Shown: positions 1-9,895 of the stretch, piece after piece | Layout of the letters: the number at the start of each line of letters is the position of its first letter | Position numbering within the stretch: position 1 is the stretch's first letter | DNA from: G965261055 sp965261055 [NCBI: Fibrobacteria bacterium] | Lineage (GTDB): Bacteria > Fibrobacterota > Fibrobacteria > UBA11236 | Assembly: GCA_965261055.1 (NCBI GenBank) | Contig: OZ253440.1 | Coordinates: 992,001-1,056,000, forward strand | Direction of reading: 5' to 3' | DNA length: 64,000 nucleotides | Notes under the pieces: generated by a model | What the model saw: the letters and a program-made list of their open reading frames with translations, nothing else | Database searches by the model: none | Told to the model about the DNA's origin: nothing | Position numbers and translations under genes: made by a program

Positions 1-1507
1 TAGGGTCTAAATCTTGTATGTATTGACCTGCTGTAAAAATCCCTGCATTACAAACAACAATGTCTATGCCACCAAAAGTCTCTACAACTTTTTCAATAGC
101 TTCTTTCATTTTAACTTCATCCGTAACATTACAGACAATTCCCATTAAATCGGGCTTATTAAAATTCTCCACAATTTTAGGATTTAAATCAAGAGCAACC
201 ACAACCGCACCTTCTGCATGCATTTTTTCAGCACAAGCTCGCCCAATTCCAGCCGCAGCACCTGTAATTAACACAACCTGACCTTGTAAAGATGACTTAA
301 TTTGAGTTTTTTTAAGTTTAGCTTGCTCTAACTCCCAATATTCCATATCAAACAAATCTTTAGGCTTTAAAGGCTTCCAGCCTCCAAGTTGTTCTCCCTG
401 TTGTATGCAAACAACAGTATGATCAATAATATCTGAAATAATAGAGCATTCCTTAACAGTTGTTCCAAAAGAAAGTAACCCTTGTTTAGGAAGAACTCCC
501 CAACGCGGTGCTAAATCTAAACATTGTTGTTTTGAGGAAGCATGCTTTTCATAATACTTTCTGTATTCACCAACAAAACCTGAAATACTTTTAACTCCTT
601 TATCTAAGGTAACCGGATATGGCTTGATGCGTATCGTATGATCTGGGGTTATAGGACCACGGGATGATAATTCTTTAACATTTTTCAAGTTTGAAAATTG
701 AATAGAATTTGCGTTTCGTTTAAAATGAGATAAAACAGGTTCTCCACGAAGAATAGATACTTCTTTACGGATCTTAGCAATTTCTAATAAATCAACTGAA
801 GATTTCTTAGTTTTCGCTACTTTCTGCTGTTTAGTATTTTCTTTAATGTATTTTTCAGCTTTAGTTACTAAAGAAATCATTTTAGAATAACTCTTTTTAG
901 CATCATCATCAAAAGTAAAAACACCGTGATTTTTTAAAATCAATCCTTGATATTTAGATAAATCATATTTTTGAGTAAGCTTATAAATTTCTTTAGCTAA
1001 GACAAAACCAGGCATCACATAGGGAGCAATCAAAACTTTATCTCCATAAACTTCATTCAAAATTTTATCAGCTAAGGAATTATTTGTAAGAGTAACAACA
1101 GCGTCTGCATGCGTATGATCTACAAATTTAAAAGGAATAACAGCATGCATAATCGCTTCCACAGAAGGATTAGGAGCAGATATATCCAACATACTACGAC
1201 GTTGCAACTCCACCATTTTACTGTCAGTCAACTTATCTAAAGCAACCATTTTAAGGAGCGTTGACATCAGCACAGGGGCAAAACCAGCTTTTTCAATTGT
1301 AGCTAAATCCCAACCGCTACCTTTAACATATAATACTTCTTGCTTATCACCGAATTCATCTTTAACCACAGATTTAACAGAAGTATTTCCACCTCCGTGT
1401 AAAACTAAATTAGAGGATTTTCCAATAAGACGCGACGTGTAAACACGCAAAGCTAAATCATTTTTAAGATGTGATTGAGCCTCACTATTATGCCATAAAT
1501 TCTTCAA
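1..1507 (-). CDS. Bifunctional rhamnulose-1-phosphate aldolase / short-chain dehydrogenase (partial, C-terminus off window)
   Basis: The minus strand reads open from a TTG at 1507 to the window edge. The N-terminal half is a class II aldolase: it opens LKNLWHNSEA, contains LRVYTSRLIGKSSNLVLHGG and the metal-site stretch VDHTHADAVVT, and then ILKNHGVF. The C-terminal half is a Rossmann-fold dehydrogenase with the GAAAGIGRACAEKM cofactor loop and NAG motif, and its end is missing. Proteins of this fusion cleave rhamnulose- or fuculose-type 1-phosphates and oxidise the lactaldehyde formed. An in-frame TAA (the stop of the upstream gene) lies just before the TTG, and no ATG lies between, so TTG is the best start. 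It follows a sugar isomerase gene by about 20 bases, which suggests one deoxysugar operon. Substrate (rhamnose or another deoxysugar) is uncertain. Confidence 0.88.
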   Translation of the reverse strand, partial: MKNLWHNSEAQSHLKNDLALRVYTSRLIGKSSNLVLHGGGNTSVKSVVKDEFGDKQEVLYVKGSGWDLATIEKAGFAPVLMSTLLKMVALDKLTDSKMVELQRRSMLDISAPNPSVEAIMHAVIPFKFVDHTHADAVVTLTNNSLADKILNEVYGDKVLIAPYVMPGFVLAKEIYKLTQKYDLSKYQGLILKNHGVFTFDDDAKKSYSKMISLVTKAEKYIKENTKQQKVAKTKKSSVDLLEIAKIRKEVSILRGEPVLSHFKRNANSIQFSNLKNVKELSSRGPITPDHTIRIKPYPVTLDKGVKSISGFVGEYRKYYEKHASSKQQCLDLAPRWGVLPKQGLLSFGTTVKECSIISDIIDHTVVCIQQGEQLGGWKPLKPKDLFDMEYWELEQAKLKKTQIKSSLQGQVVLITGAAAGIGRACAEKMHAEGAVVVALDLNPKIVENFNKPDLMGIVCNVTDEVKMKEAIEKVVETFGGIDIVVCNAGIFTAGQYIQDLDP

Positions 1508-1528
1508 AATAAAATCTTTTAATACTGA

Positions 1529-2443
1529 TTAACTAAAGTACTGTTGGTTCAATTTATCTATTCCTTTTTTACACTCTTCAGTCACTTCCCAAGCATTATC
1601 CCAAAAACAAAGATCAATTGTCCACCAATCATGAGGCATATTAACTTGGTTTAATAAAGGTACAATTTCATCAAACTTTACAAAGCCTTGTCCAAAAGGT
1701 ATATGAGTTGATGTCTCATCGTTACCATCTGCATCTTTATGACATTTATTGTCAGAATCTATCAAATGAATATGATTAATACGACCACTTAATTTTTTAA
1801 TAAAATCAGATTGTCCATTTTCAAAAACTTCTTTTTGACCTGGCTGACGAGCTCCAACAACACTGACCATTTGACCATGACAAGTATCATATAAGATACC
1901 GAAATTATCATCTTGAATAGAATCTAGAATTTTAATTACATCTGAAGGTTTATTAAAAGCAAATCCCGGTTCAAATTCCCAAGTTACCAACAAACCACGA
2001 TCAGCTGCAATTTTAGCACATTGCTTCCATGTATTTACAACACGATCAAAAGCAGTGTGATAATCAACTTCTCCAAAAATTGTAGGAGGTTGTACTGTAT
2101 CAACACGAATTGTTTTGATTCCTAAATCTACACAAAATTCGCAATTCTTTTTAAATTCAGCAATATAGCTAGAATTGTCAGCTGTATTAATTAATTTTTC
2201 ACCCCAAAGGTTTGCAGCTAGTCCACTAAAAGCTAATCCATAGCCCTTTACTTTATTAACAATTTCTTGTCGGCTTTCTTTTGTTGATAAATCATCTGGA
2301 TTAGGGTGTGGAGTAAATCCGCCTAACTCAACGCCATCAAATTCCAATTCAACTAAACGCTTACAAACTGTATCAAAATCAACAGGTTTTGAAGCATAAG
2401 GTCCGATTGTGTAGGCCCAAGAGCCAATAGATATTTTTTTCAT
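1529..2443 (-). CDS. TIM-barrel sugar phosphate isomerase/epimerase
   Basis: This 304-residue protein belongs to the xylose-isomerase-like TIM-barrel family (AP endonuclease 2 superfamily). The opening KKISIGSWAYTIGP, the first-barrel DGVELGGF, and metal-ligand-like acidic and histidine motifs (WEFEPGF, GILYDTCHGQM, HIHLIDSD) fit enzymes that isomerise or epimerise free or phosphorylated sugars. It sits directly upstream of the aldolase/dehydrogenase and probably makes the ketose for it. Family membership is clear; the sugar is not. Confidence 0.8.
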   Translation of the reverse strand: MKKISIGSWAYTIGPYASKPVDFDTVCKRLVELEFDGVELGGFTPHPNPDDLSTKESRQEIVNKVKGYGLAFSGLAANLWGEKLINTADNSSYIAEFKKNCEFCVDLGIKTIRVDTVQPPTIFGEVDYHTAFDRVVNTWKQCAKIAADRGLLVTWEFEPGFAFNKPSDVIKILDSIQDDNFGILYDTCHGQMVSVVGARQPGQKEVFENGQSDFIKKLSGRINHIHLIDSDNKCHKDADGNDETSTHIPFGQGFVKFDEIVPLLNQVNMPHDWWTIDLCFWDNAWEVTEECKKGIDKLNQQYFS

Positions 2444-2657
2444 ACTGTTCTCACTTGTTAGTTAACTAATTTAAAAACTAGATAAAATTAATCTTAAATC
2501 AAATAGTTTTTATCTTTTTATCAATCTTTTAGTTATTAAAAAGACTCTTGTTCAAAAAACCTCAATAAAAATCATTTCACTTCTATGAAGATGTAACAAA
2601 CTTAATTTCATACTCTAACAACCTTTTCAATCAAAGTTAAAGTATGAATAAATTAAG

Positions 2658-3119
2658 TCAAATGAATTTTTTTTCATGATTTAACAACCACTCTTTTTTA
2701 TCTATGCCGCCAGCATAACCAACTAAATTTTTATTCTTGCCTATCACTCGATGACAAGGAATAATAATGGAAATAGGGTTAATACGGTTAGTATTACCAA
2801 CCGCTCTTACAGCTTTTGGAGAATTAACTTTTATAGCAATATCAAAATAAGAACATGTTTTACCATACAGCACTATTTGTAAAGCATTCCAAACATTTTT
2901 TTGAAATAATGTTCCATTAAAATACAGCAATAAATCAAACTCTTGACGTTGACCTAAAAAATATTCTTCTAATTGACTTATACATGAATCTGTCATTAAA
3001 TTCGAATTTGATACTCCTAATTTTTGAACATAGGAGACAAAAGTAACTGCTTTATCAGATGCCTTAACTTCAATCCAACCTATTGGTGATTTAAAATAAT
3101 CTATATATATATTAGACAC
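2658..3119 (-). CDS. ogt: Methylated-DNA--protein-cysteine methyltransferase
   Basis: This 153-residue suicide repair protein takes O6-methylguanine alkyl groups onto its own cysteine. The active-site PCHRV motif is present with the nucleophile at Cys122, followed by the conserved GYAGG turn and a C-terminal KEWLL helix. The helix-turn-helix region around 'PKAVRAVG.TNRINP' is the DNA-binding part. Length is typical of a stand-alone Ogt without an Ada domain. It is separated from the next upstream gene by only about 10 bases. Confidence 0.93.
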   Translation of the reverse strand: MSNIYIDYFKSPIGWIEVKASDKAVTFVSYVQKLGVSNSNLMTDSCISQLEEYFLGQRQEFDLLLYFNGTLFQKNVWNALQIVLYGKTCSYFDIAIKVNSPKAVRAVGNTNRINPISIIIPCHRVIGKNKNLVGYAGGIDKKEWLLNHEKKFI

Positions 3120-3128
3120 AAATAATAA

Positions 3129-3623
3129 TTATTCAAAATGTGCATCTAAAATAGTGTTTGAATTTGATACAAAGTGAATGTATCGATGAAGCCGCCAGTA
3201 AAAAACACTATAAAAAAACATTGTTAATACAGAGAAGATTACATCACTAAGAAGATCATTCAAAAAATTAAAACTACCAATGAAAAATATACCAATAGGC
3301 AACAAAACAATAAATACCGAAAAGATAATCACAAAAAAACGAACCCCTAAGACTACACTTAAACATGTTATACGAACAACGAAATCTTGATTATCATTTC
3401 CTTTATTTCTACTGTAACAAATAGTAGTTCCGATAAAAATAATTAGTGAAGTAATAAAATCAAAGATAGTGACTTCAATCAAAATCAAATTCGTTATCAT
3501 CGCAAAAAGTCCGAATATAATTACAAACAACAATGGTAACATAAAATACTGAAATACTTCAAACTCTGAAAGAGTTCTAGCTTGTAACTTTGAAACTAGT
3601 TTATTAATATTCCATAAAGTCAT
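3129..3623 (-). CDS. Hypothetical integral membrane protein
   Basis: This 164-residue protein is not recognised. It has about four hydrophobic segments: two near residues 27-75 and two in the C-terminal half, with aromatic-rich helices and a short Trp-Arg-Leu-His-Arg motif near the end. No catalytic motif is visible. It lies just upstream of ogt and downstream of rmuC on the same strand. Confidence 0.55.
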   Translation of the reverse strand: MTLWNINKLVSKLQARTLSEFEVFQYFMLPLLFVIIFGLFAMITNLILIEVTIFDFITSLIIFIGTTICYSRNKGNDNQDFVVRITCLSVVLGVRFFVIIFSVFIVLLPIGIFFIGSFNFLNDLLSDVIFSVLTMFFYSVFYWRLHRYIHFVSNSNTILDAHFE

Positions 3624-3680
3624 TTTCTCTCCTTCACTTGATAAAACACATTATTCACAAATATTTTTTCCTAATAAACC

Positions 3681-4988
3681 TTACCCTTCATTGGAAACTT
3701 GTATAATCTCGTCAGGCATTGTCACTTCTCTTAGTTTACGTTCAATTGTATTTACACGTGTTGTTTTTAAAATACCTAGCGTTTTAGATGCTGTATTAAT
3801 CTGATTGTCGACCTTTTCAAGAACACCTCCAAACTTTTTAAATTCAGATTTCACCCCTTCTAGAACATTCCAAACTTCGCCACTCTTTTTGTTCATCACC
3901 AAGGTATTAAAACCCATCTTAAAACTATTTAACATCGTCGCCATTGTTGTAGGACCTGCAATTGTAATTTTGTATTTTCGTTGTAACTTTTCAAATAATG
4001 CTGTATTGCGAATAATTTCCGCATATAATCCTTCAATCGGTAAAAACAGAATTCCAAACTCAGTTGTATGAGGAGGGTCAATATATTTTTCACTAATATC
4101 TTTAGCAAAAGAATCAATCGCCAAAAACAGTTTTTTCTGTTGATTCTCTACTTGTTTTTTATCAACTTTATCATAAGCGTCTAATAAAATAGAATATGCT
4201 TCCATTGGAAATTTAGAGTCAATAGGAAGCCAAACCTCTTCATCTAAAGAACCTGGAAATTTAACAGCAAACTCTACATTCGCTTGACTTCCTTTCTTTG
4301 TGGCCACATTTTTAGAATATTGATGAGGTGCTAGAATTTGTTCTAATATGTTTTCAAGTTGATATTCACCTAAAATACCTCTAGTTTTAACATTAGACAA
4401 AACCTTTTTAAGCCCTCCAACATCAGTTGCAAGACTCTGCATTTCTCCAAGACCTTTATGCACAGCCTCAAGCCTTTCTGTGACAATTTTAAAGGACTCA
4501 CCCAAACGCCTTTCCAAAGTATTTTGAAGCTTTTCATTCACTGTTTGCCTCATCTCACTCAACTGTTTAGTATTGTCTTCTCGTATATTTTTAAGTTGAT
4601 TAAAGACAGTATCTACTAGCCCTTGTGTTATTTGCAAAGTCTTGTGATTTTGATCTCTCTGCTCTTGACCAAAATTTTTAAACTGATCTCCTATTGCCTC
4701 ATTCAATTTCTTCATATTTTGAGAATATTTTTCCTCAAAAGAATTAAAAGAATTAAAAAGTTCCGTCCGACTTTTAGACAACGATTGATTTAGTTCTTCA
4801 CGATTGCTACGTAAAGATGTATTCAACTCTTCACGGTTTCTTTTAAAATCATCCCTAGTATTTCTTTTAAAATCATCTATAGACTCTTTAAGTAAAGAGT
4901 GACCATCATTTTGTTTATCTTTGATTTGTAGAAACAAAACAAGAGATGCTAAAATGATTAAAACAATAAGTAAAATAAATACAACCAT
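3681..4988 (-). CDS. rmuC: DNA recombination protein RmuC
   Basis: This 435-residue RmuC family protein has a single N-terminal membrane helix (VVFILLIVLIILASLVLFL), a long coiled coil to about residue 170 with repeated N-R-E-E-L heptads, then the RmuC nuclease-like core. Recognisable core pieces are TRGILGEYQLENIL, DSKFPMEAY and FLPIEGLYAE. In E. coli RmuC limits inversions at short inverted repeats. The D-S-K and E residues fit the PD-(D/E)xK fold proposed for the family. Length matches the family. Confidence 0.93.
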   Translation of the reverse strand: MVVFILLIVLIILASLVLFLQIKDKQNDGHSLLKESIDDFKRNTRDDFKRNREELNTSLRSNREELNQSLSKSRTELFNSFNSFEEKYSQNMKKLNEAIGDQFKNFGQEQRDQNHKTLQITQGLVDTVFNQLKNIREDNTKQLSEMRQTVNEKLQNTLERRLGESFKIVTERLEAVHKGLGEMQSLATDVGGLKKVLSNVKTRGILGEYQLENILEQILAPHQYSKNVATKKGSQANVEFAVKFPGSLDEEVWLPIDSKFPMEAYSILLDAYDKVDKKQVENQQKKLFLAIDSFAKDISEKYIDPPHTTEFGILFLPIEGLYAEIIRNTALFEKLQRKYKITIAGPTTMATMLNSFKMGFNTLVMNKKSGEVWNVLEGVKSEFKKFGGVLEKVDNQINTASKTLGILKTTRVNTIERKLREVTMPDEIIQVSNEG

Positions 4989-5169
4989 AATGTCTTTAAA
5001 AATTAGATAAAATCAAAGTATCTTATTCAATAAATAAATTTTTTCAAATTCATTTCTAAAAATCTGAAGAAAAAATTGCTTGTATTAAAACCTTAAAAAG
5101 GTTCAGAAGTATTTTTTAAATTTCTTAAGGTTTACCAAACATATCTTACTGAAACTAATTCTCTAATTT

Positions 5170-7284
5170 TTAATTATTCTGTAAGGCATCTAAGTTCTTA
5201 TACATTTTTTTCATCACAGACAATAACTTACTATTAAGTTCCTTAAAGCTCTGGATATCAATTGGACCGATTTTAGACCATTGTCTTTGCAAGGTTTTTA
5301 TTCTTTCCCATTGAGAGTCTGAAATTGTTTGGTCTACAACTTTTACCATTTCTTCAACAACAGACTGTTTTAATTTCAAATTCTCTTCAAAATTCAAATC
5401 GCTTTCTAAATCTGAATTAGAAATATCAAAAACATAATTACAAGCAATTTGAAATCGTTGCCAAAGTTTATAATCTTGACGACCACCAGAACCTGCCAAT
5501 TTCCACTGCTGCTGTAAAGTTTTCACCCGTTGCAAAGACTCTTGCCAATCTTGGCTTTTTAAAAACTCACTTAAATCACCCTCAAATCTAAAACCAGCTA
5601 ACTGTTCTACTTCATTAAAATAATCTTTTTTTACTTTTAGATTTTGATCTTGCTGCCCTCGGATTTCCTTAAGATATTTAGAATATTCTGAAAATAAAAT
5701 ATCGTTAGCTGTTCTAAAACGCTTCCAAAGCCTTTGTTCTTCAATGCCTTCAACAGAGCTTAATTCTTTCCAATCAATCTGATATTGTTTAAGAGCTTTA
5801 ATAGTTGATGACCAATCTTCTACTTCAGCATAGGCCTCTACAACCTCACACAATCTTTCTTTCTTCAATAGAATTTCCTTCTGATCTTGTAAAGATGCAG
5901 CCAATAAATTTTGATACTTCTCTTGAAAGTTATTCATAGATTGTTGATACATTTCCTGTATTTTTTCTTTCTCAGAATAACTTACGACACCAATAAGACG
6001 CCACTTTTTTTGAAATAATAGATACTGCTGATTAACAAATTCTTGATTTGAATAATCTTCCTTAATGCTTTTTTTAATTTCTTCACAAAGCTCTGTTTTT
6101 AGTTTTAAATTAGACCAATGAAACCATGATTGAAGGTCATAAAATTGTTTAGAATATTGTTGGTATCTATCAAAAAGATCTTCAAAATTACCATGTTGCC
6201 GTATCAATTTCATCTGGGTAATTTCAGCCACTCGTCTCAATAATTTCAAACAGTCAAATTGAATCTTAGGGAAAACTTTATTTTGTAATAGTTTTTCAAT
6301 CTGCTTAAGTGTTTCTATCAATTCCTTAACAAAATCTAATGTCTGTTGACTAGAACCTTGAGGTTTTAAACTAGGTTTTTTATTCTCATTTTCCTTATCT
6401 GACTTTTCAAGAAAAGCAGAATCATCAAACTGACCTTGAAAATTCAAAAATTCAGTGTCAGGATCCAAAAGCTGTAATTCACGCTCTTTTTCTCGCTGAC
6501 TTTCAAGATACTCTTGATAATTATACAAAAAATCTTGACAGTATTTTTTCATTAATTCTTCTTTTTCTGGAGAATTAACTTTAATCTTTAGTACATCCCA
6601 TTCATCTGTTATTTGAGAAAAAGTTGCCATCACTTGATCTTCTAAAACAGATAAATTTTTTACTCTGTTTAATATCCACTCAACTTTCACAAAATCATCT
6701 ATAATTGTTTCTGTAAATTTCTGTTTCTCTTTCGATCTAAATAGTATTTTTAATTTAGAACGAATACTTTTAATCTTAGCCTTTTGAGAGAGTGTTTTTA
6801 AATACTGTTCATTTGAAACTTGATCTAAAGCGTCTAAAGCTAGGTCAGAATCAGTTATTTGTAAAAGAATTTGATAAAAAGAAGACTCTTCTGTTAAAAG
6901 ACTCAAAGCTTTTGCTCTAATTTCAAAATCTGTATGTTTTAAAACGATTTTTTCTAAACTATGCTTATTTTTAATAGATAGTAGCCATTTTTCAACTTCT
7001 GAAAATGATTGACTCTTCAAAATATTCTTTAAAAGAATACTCTCTAAATGCTTTTCAATGTTTTCCCTAAAAGATTTTTTTTTGTCTAGTTTTTTTAATA
7101 GTAATTTTAAAGATTCTTCACTTTTAATCTCCTTAAGTGCTACCATTCGGTTTTGAAAATCCTCATCTTCAAGAATTACGACCTCTAATTTTTTAGGCTG
7201 TAATTCTGAACTTAATTGACAAACAGCTTTTCTACGAACTTCTAAATTTTTACTTTTCCAAGCTGGTTTTAACAAATCAAACAT
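5170..7284 (-). CDS. DUF349 repeat protein
   Basis: This 704-residue, Lys/Glu-rich, largely helical protein begins with a HEAT-like part (about residues 1-170: 'LEVRRKAVCQL', 'FEIRAKALSLL') and continues with several DUF349 units. Each unit ends in a signature such as LQQQWKLAGSGGR, LQRQWSKIGPID or FQKKWRLIGVVS. The same architecture is found in DUF349 proteins of other diderms. A biochemical role is not established from the sequence. It lies about 10 bases downstream of the ArsM-like gene. Confidence 0.85.
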   Translation of the reverse strand: MFDLLKPAWKSKNLEVRRKAVCQLSSELQPKKLEVVILEDEDFQNRMVALKEIKSEESLKLLLKKLDKKKSFRENIEKHLESILLKNILKSQSFSEVEKWLLSIKNKHSLEKIVLKHTDFEIRAKALSLLTEESSFYQILLQITDSDLALDALDQVSNEQYLKTLSQKAKIKSIRSKLKILFRSKEKQKFTETIIDDFVKVEWILNRVKNLSVLEDQVMATFSQITDEWDVLKIKVNSPEKEELMKKYCQDFLYNYQEYLESQREKERELQLLDPDTEFLNFQGQFDDSAFLEKSDKENENKKPSLKPQGSSQQTLDFVKELIETLKQIEKLLQNKVFPKIQFDCLKLLRRVAEITQMKLIRQHGNFEDLFDRYQQYSKQFYDLQSWFHWSNLKLKTELCEEIKKSIKEDYSNQEFVNQQYLLFQKKWRLIGVVSYSEKEKIQEMYQQSMNNFQEKYQNLLAASLQDQKEILLKKERLCEVVEAYAEVEDWSSTIKALKQYQIDWKELSSVEGIEEQRLWKRFRTANDILFSEYSKYLKEIRGQQDQNLKVKKDYFNEVEQLAGFRFEGDLSEFLKSQDWQESLQRVKTLQQQWKLAGSGGRQDYKLWQRFQIACNYVFDISNSDLESDLNFEENLKLKQSVVEEMVKVVDQTISDSQWERIKTLQRQWSKIGPIDIQSFKELNSKLLSVMKKMYKNLDALQNN

Positions 7285-7296
7285 AAGTAATCCAAA

Positions 7297-8349
7297 TTAG
7301 CAACAAGATCCACTATCACAGCTGTCAGTACTACTAATACTAGGTGCACAGTCAAAAAGACCAAAATGAGATGACGCATCCTCACTAAAGATTTTAAAAT
7401 GAGATTTTAAACGACTTTTACTAAGCATATAAGCTGTATTTCTACAAACCAAAAGAGGACGATTTGTTTCAAAAGTATGGTGATCATCTAATATAAATTT
7501 GTTTTTAGCTTGTAGAATAGTTCCTTTATAAATCGCAACTTGTCCATAATCTTCGCAAAGATCTTCCAATTCATCTATTTTAAAAGCTCTAACAGTAACA
7601 GATGAAAACACAATATTCCCCAACTTCTCTTTAAGCTCTTTGTTTTTGATATCCATCACTCGGCTATGCATAATGCGATAATCCAAACAACCTAAAGTTG
7701 AAATCATACGGCGAAAATCTTCAAGATACATCGCTCCCGAAAGACATTCCCCATATAAAACAGGATCTTCCACAAGTTCTTGAGGCACACGGCGATCAGC
7801 AAAGACATCTGAAAAATAAAGCTCTCCACCTGACTTTAAAACTCTAAAAACTTCTTCTAGTACTTTTTGTTTGTTAGGAGATAAATTGATAACACAATTA
7901 GAAATAACAACATCCACAGAATTACTGGGAATAGCTAATAAATCTTCTATCATTCCTTTTATAAATTGAACATTAGATTGTTTATAACCAAATTGTTCTT
8001 GATGGTAAGCTTCATGTTTTTTAGCAACAGAAATTTGTTCCTCGGTCATATCAACACCTATTGATTTTCCGTTCTCTCCAACTAAAGCAGAAGCTAAATA
8101 AACATCCCTACCAGTTCCACAACCTAAATCTAATACAATAGCTCCGTCTAAAGCTAATGGTAAAGGGGAACCACAACCATAAAATTTTTCCATAATTTCA
8201 GAATGTATTTTACTTAAAATTGGTTTTAAATAATCTGGTATTGATTCCTCTGTACAACATGCTGTTGTTTTTAAATCATCAGTGGAAGACAGAGTTTTCC
8301 CATAATAATCTTTTACTTCATTTAATATCGTTTCGTCTTTTTTTATCAT
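7297..8349 (-). CDS. arsM: Arsenite methyltransferase, ArsM-like
   Basis: This is a class I SAM methyltransferase with motif I DLGCGTGRD at about residue 75-85 and GVDMTEEQI after it. The cysteines characteristic of As(III) methyltransferases are present: an N-terminal Cys-Cys pair (TTACCTEES), SNCVINL and YGECLSGA. The tail ends CDSGSCC, a cysteine cluster that could bind arsenic. The ATG at 8349 (MIKKDETIL) is chosen over an upstream GTG, which would add a hydrophobic stretch not expected for this cytosolic family. No arsR, arsB or arsC gene is nearby. Confidence 0.82.
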   Translation of the reverse strand: MIKKDETILNEVKDYYGKTLSSTDDLKTTACCTEESIPDYLKPILSKIHSEIMEKFYGCGSPLPLALDGAIVLDLGCGTGRDVYLASALVGENGKSIGVDMTEEQISVAKKHEAYHQEQFGYKQSNVQFIKGMIEDLLAIPSNSVDVVISNCVINLSPNKQKVLEEVFRVLKSGGELYFSDVFADRRVPQELVEDPVLYGECLSGAMYLEDFRRMISTLGCLDYRIMHSRVMDIKNKELKEKLGNIVFSSVTVRAFKIDELEDLCEDYGQVAIYKGTILQAKNKFILDDHHTFETNRPLLVCRNTAYMLSKSRLKSHFKIFSEDASSHFGLFDCAPSISSTDSCDSGSCC

Positions 8350-8640
8350 ACTTAGTATTATTTGATGTTTAAAATAAGAATATAAAAAAATCACATCCTA
8401 AAATCATTTTAAATTATCAAATCCGACAGTCTTTCTTATTTTTTGAACTTCAGAAATTACTTTTGATCCCAAAAAAAAGAAATGGACTAATTTTCATGAT
8501 GTTATCTTCAAAAATACTGCATTTTCAGAAATACGCCCTTTGTAAAATAACAAAACAGCTAAAGCACGGAAAACAAGTAAAGGAAACTCAAAAATTTTTG
8601 TGTTGATTGGAAAACGGAAATGAAGCACTGAAATATTTTT

Positions 8641-8892
8641 TTAAGAATCTAAAACTATTTTCAATTTTAATAAATAAATAGCCTCTTCCAAATTTCTCTT
8701 GGTTTTTCTATGCCTCCCAAGTTTAACTGTTTTCTGAGTGATAGGGCAAGTTAAGCGTATTGCAGTTCTCACTCTGTTCTTTCGCTGTCCACCCTTTCCA
8801 GAAGAGCTAAAATTTTCAACCTTTCCAAACTGTGACCAATCTTTTCTTTGAAGTAAGGATACTATCTGATCTAATCCATCAGAATTTTGCAT
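8641..8892 (-). CDS. Mini GGQ-domain release-factor-like protein
   Basis: At only 83 residues this protein carries the peptidyl-tRNA hydrolase motif of class I release factors: SSSGKGGQRKNRVRTAIRLT, with GGQ at about residues 34-36 and the trailing Asn/Arg that bind the 50S centre. It lacks codon-recognition domains and the long basic tail of ArfB (about 140 residues). It is closest to small release-factor-like proteins, possibly acting in ribosome rescue. It is flanked by a decayed gene upstream and about 250 bases without a recognisable gene downstream (8395-8640). Confidence 0.72.
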   Translation of the reverse strand: MQNSDGLDQIVSLLQRKDWSQFGKVENFSSSGKGGQRKNRVRTAIRLTCPITQKTVKLGRHRKTKRNLEEAIYLLKLKIVLDS

Positions 8893-8919
8893 TTAATTTT
8901 TAGAAAGAACTTCTTCTTC

Positions 8920-9864
8920 CTACTCAATCGGTATATTTTTGTCTTTACAATATTTTTCAATTTCAGAGTCGTTTTGAGACAGTCATCACAAAAACCCTCA
9001 AATTCTTTTTTTTGCTTTTCAGATACTCTTCAGAAGCCATCAATATTGTTTTAACTTGATCTATGAATTTTTAAAATTCCGAATTGATTTCACACAACTT
9101 ATCCATTCTTTTAAAATCTAGTTCTTTATATTTTGGTTGGAATAGAATTTTACTCTCGTAAAGTTTTGCTTTCAGTTCAATAATTCCTATTCTAAATGAT
9201 TGATTCAGTCGTTCCATTTCATCCATTAGATTTTGGCTTATTTCAAATGCAACTAAATATCCATAATTAGCCTAACTTGAATTTGAAACAGCTTGAAAAA
9301 AACACTTTTTAATTCGTAATCAGATCTTATTTCTCTCTTTAATTCTAAGGATATGAGATTAAAAAAATCTGCTGTATTAGTCATTTTTAGTAAAGAATTA
9401 CTTGATGAATTTCTAAGATTTAAAAAATTGATACCCAACATACTTGGATGAAACCATTTTTGATGTTCATCTTTACTGTGAACTGATTTTTCGTGGAATA
9501 TTGTCTTTGAATAAATATTTAAACTTTTTAAGTAAGAACTTAAAAGCTTATATAAACCTCTTTCTTGATATTTTTTAGAAATCTGTTTTTAAATGATGAT
9601 TCATTTTCAAAAACTTCTGATAAGTTTAACTCTCTTTCGTATTTAAAACAATAGTATTCAAATCCCTTTGTACCTTTTATTCGTTTCACTCGTGAATCAT
9701 TCTGCCTTATAAAGCTACCCAATTCAGCGGAAATAGTAGAAGAAGAAATTACACTAATTCCCCAATCAATGTATTTTTTCATCAATCATTTTCCAAACTT
9801 TTACATAAGTGAAAAAACCAATATTATCTTCTAATATTTTTAGAATAGCTTCTTTTGTTTTCAT
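8920..9864 (-). pseudogene. Decayed HrgA/COG2958-like gene (HTH plus restriction-type domain)
   Basis: Translated fragments in three minus-strand frames line up as one former protein of about 310 residues. It begins at ATG 9864 (MKTKEAILKILEDN, winged-helix-like) and continues DWGISVISSSTISAELGSFI, FHEKSVHSKDEHQKWFHPS, SLELKREIRSDYELKS, QAVSNSS-stop-ANYGYLVAF, LMDEMERLNQSFRIGIIEL and KYCKDKNIPIE to a TAG at 8922. The order and motifs match the HrgA/COG2958 family associated with restriction loci. Breaks seen are frame changes near 9775, 9550 and 9290, a TAG in place of the expected Trp codon, and an in-frame TAA near 9078. The number of lesions argues for a real pseudogene. Confidence 0.75.
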
Positions 9865-9895
9865 TTATTCTTTCCTTTTTTCAGAAGTGATATAT

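Noticed and set aside
60-281. Plus-strand open frame of 73 codons
   Set aside because: It is antisense to the dehydrogenase domain of the aldolase fusion, which has strong motifs on the minus strand.
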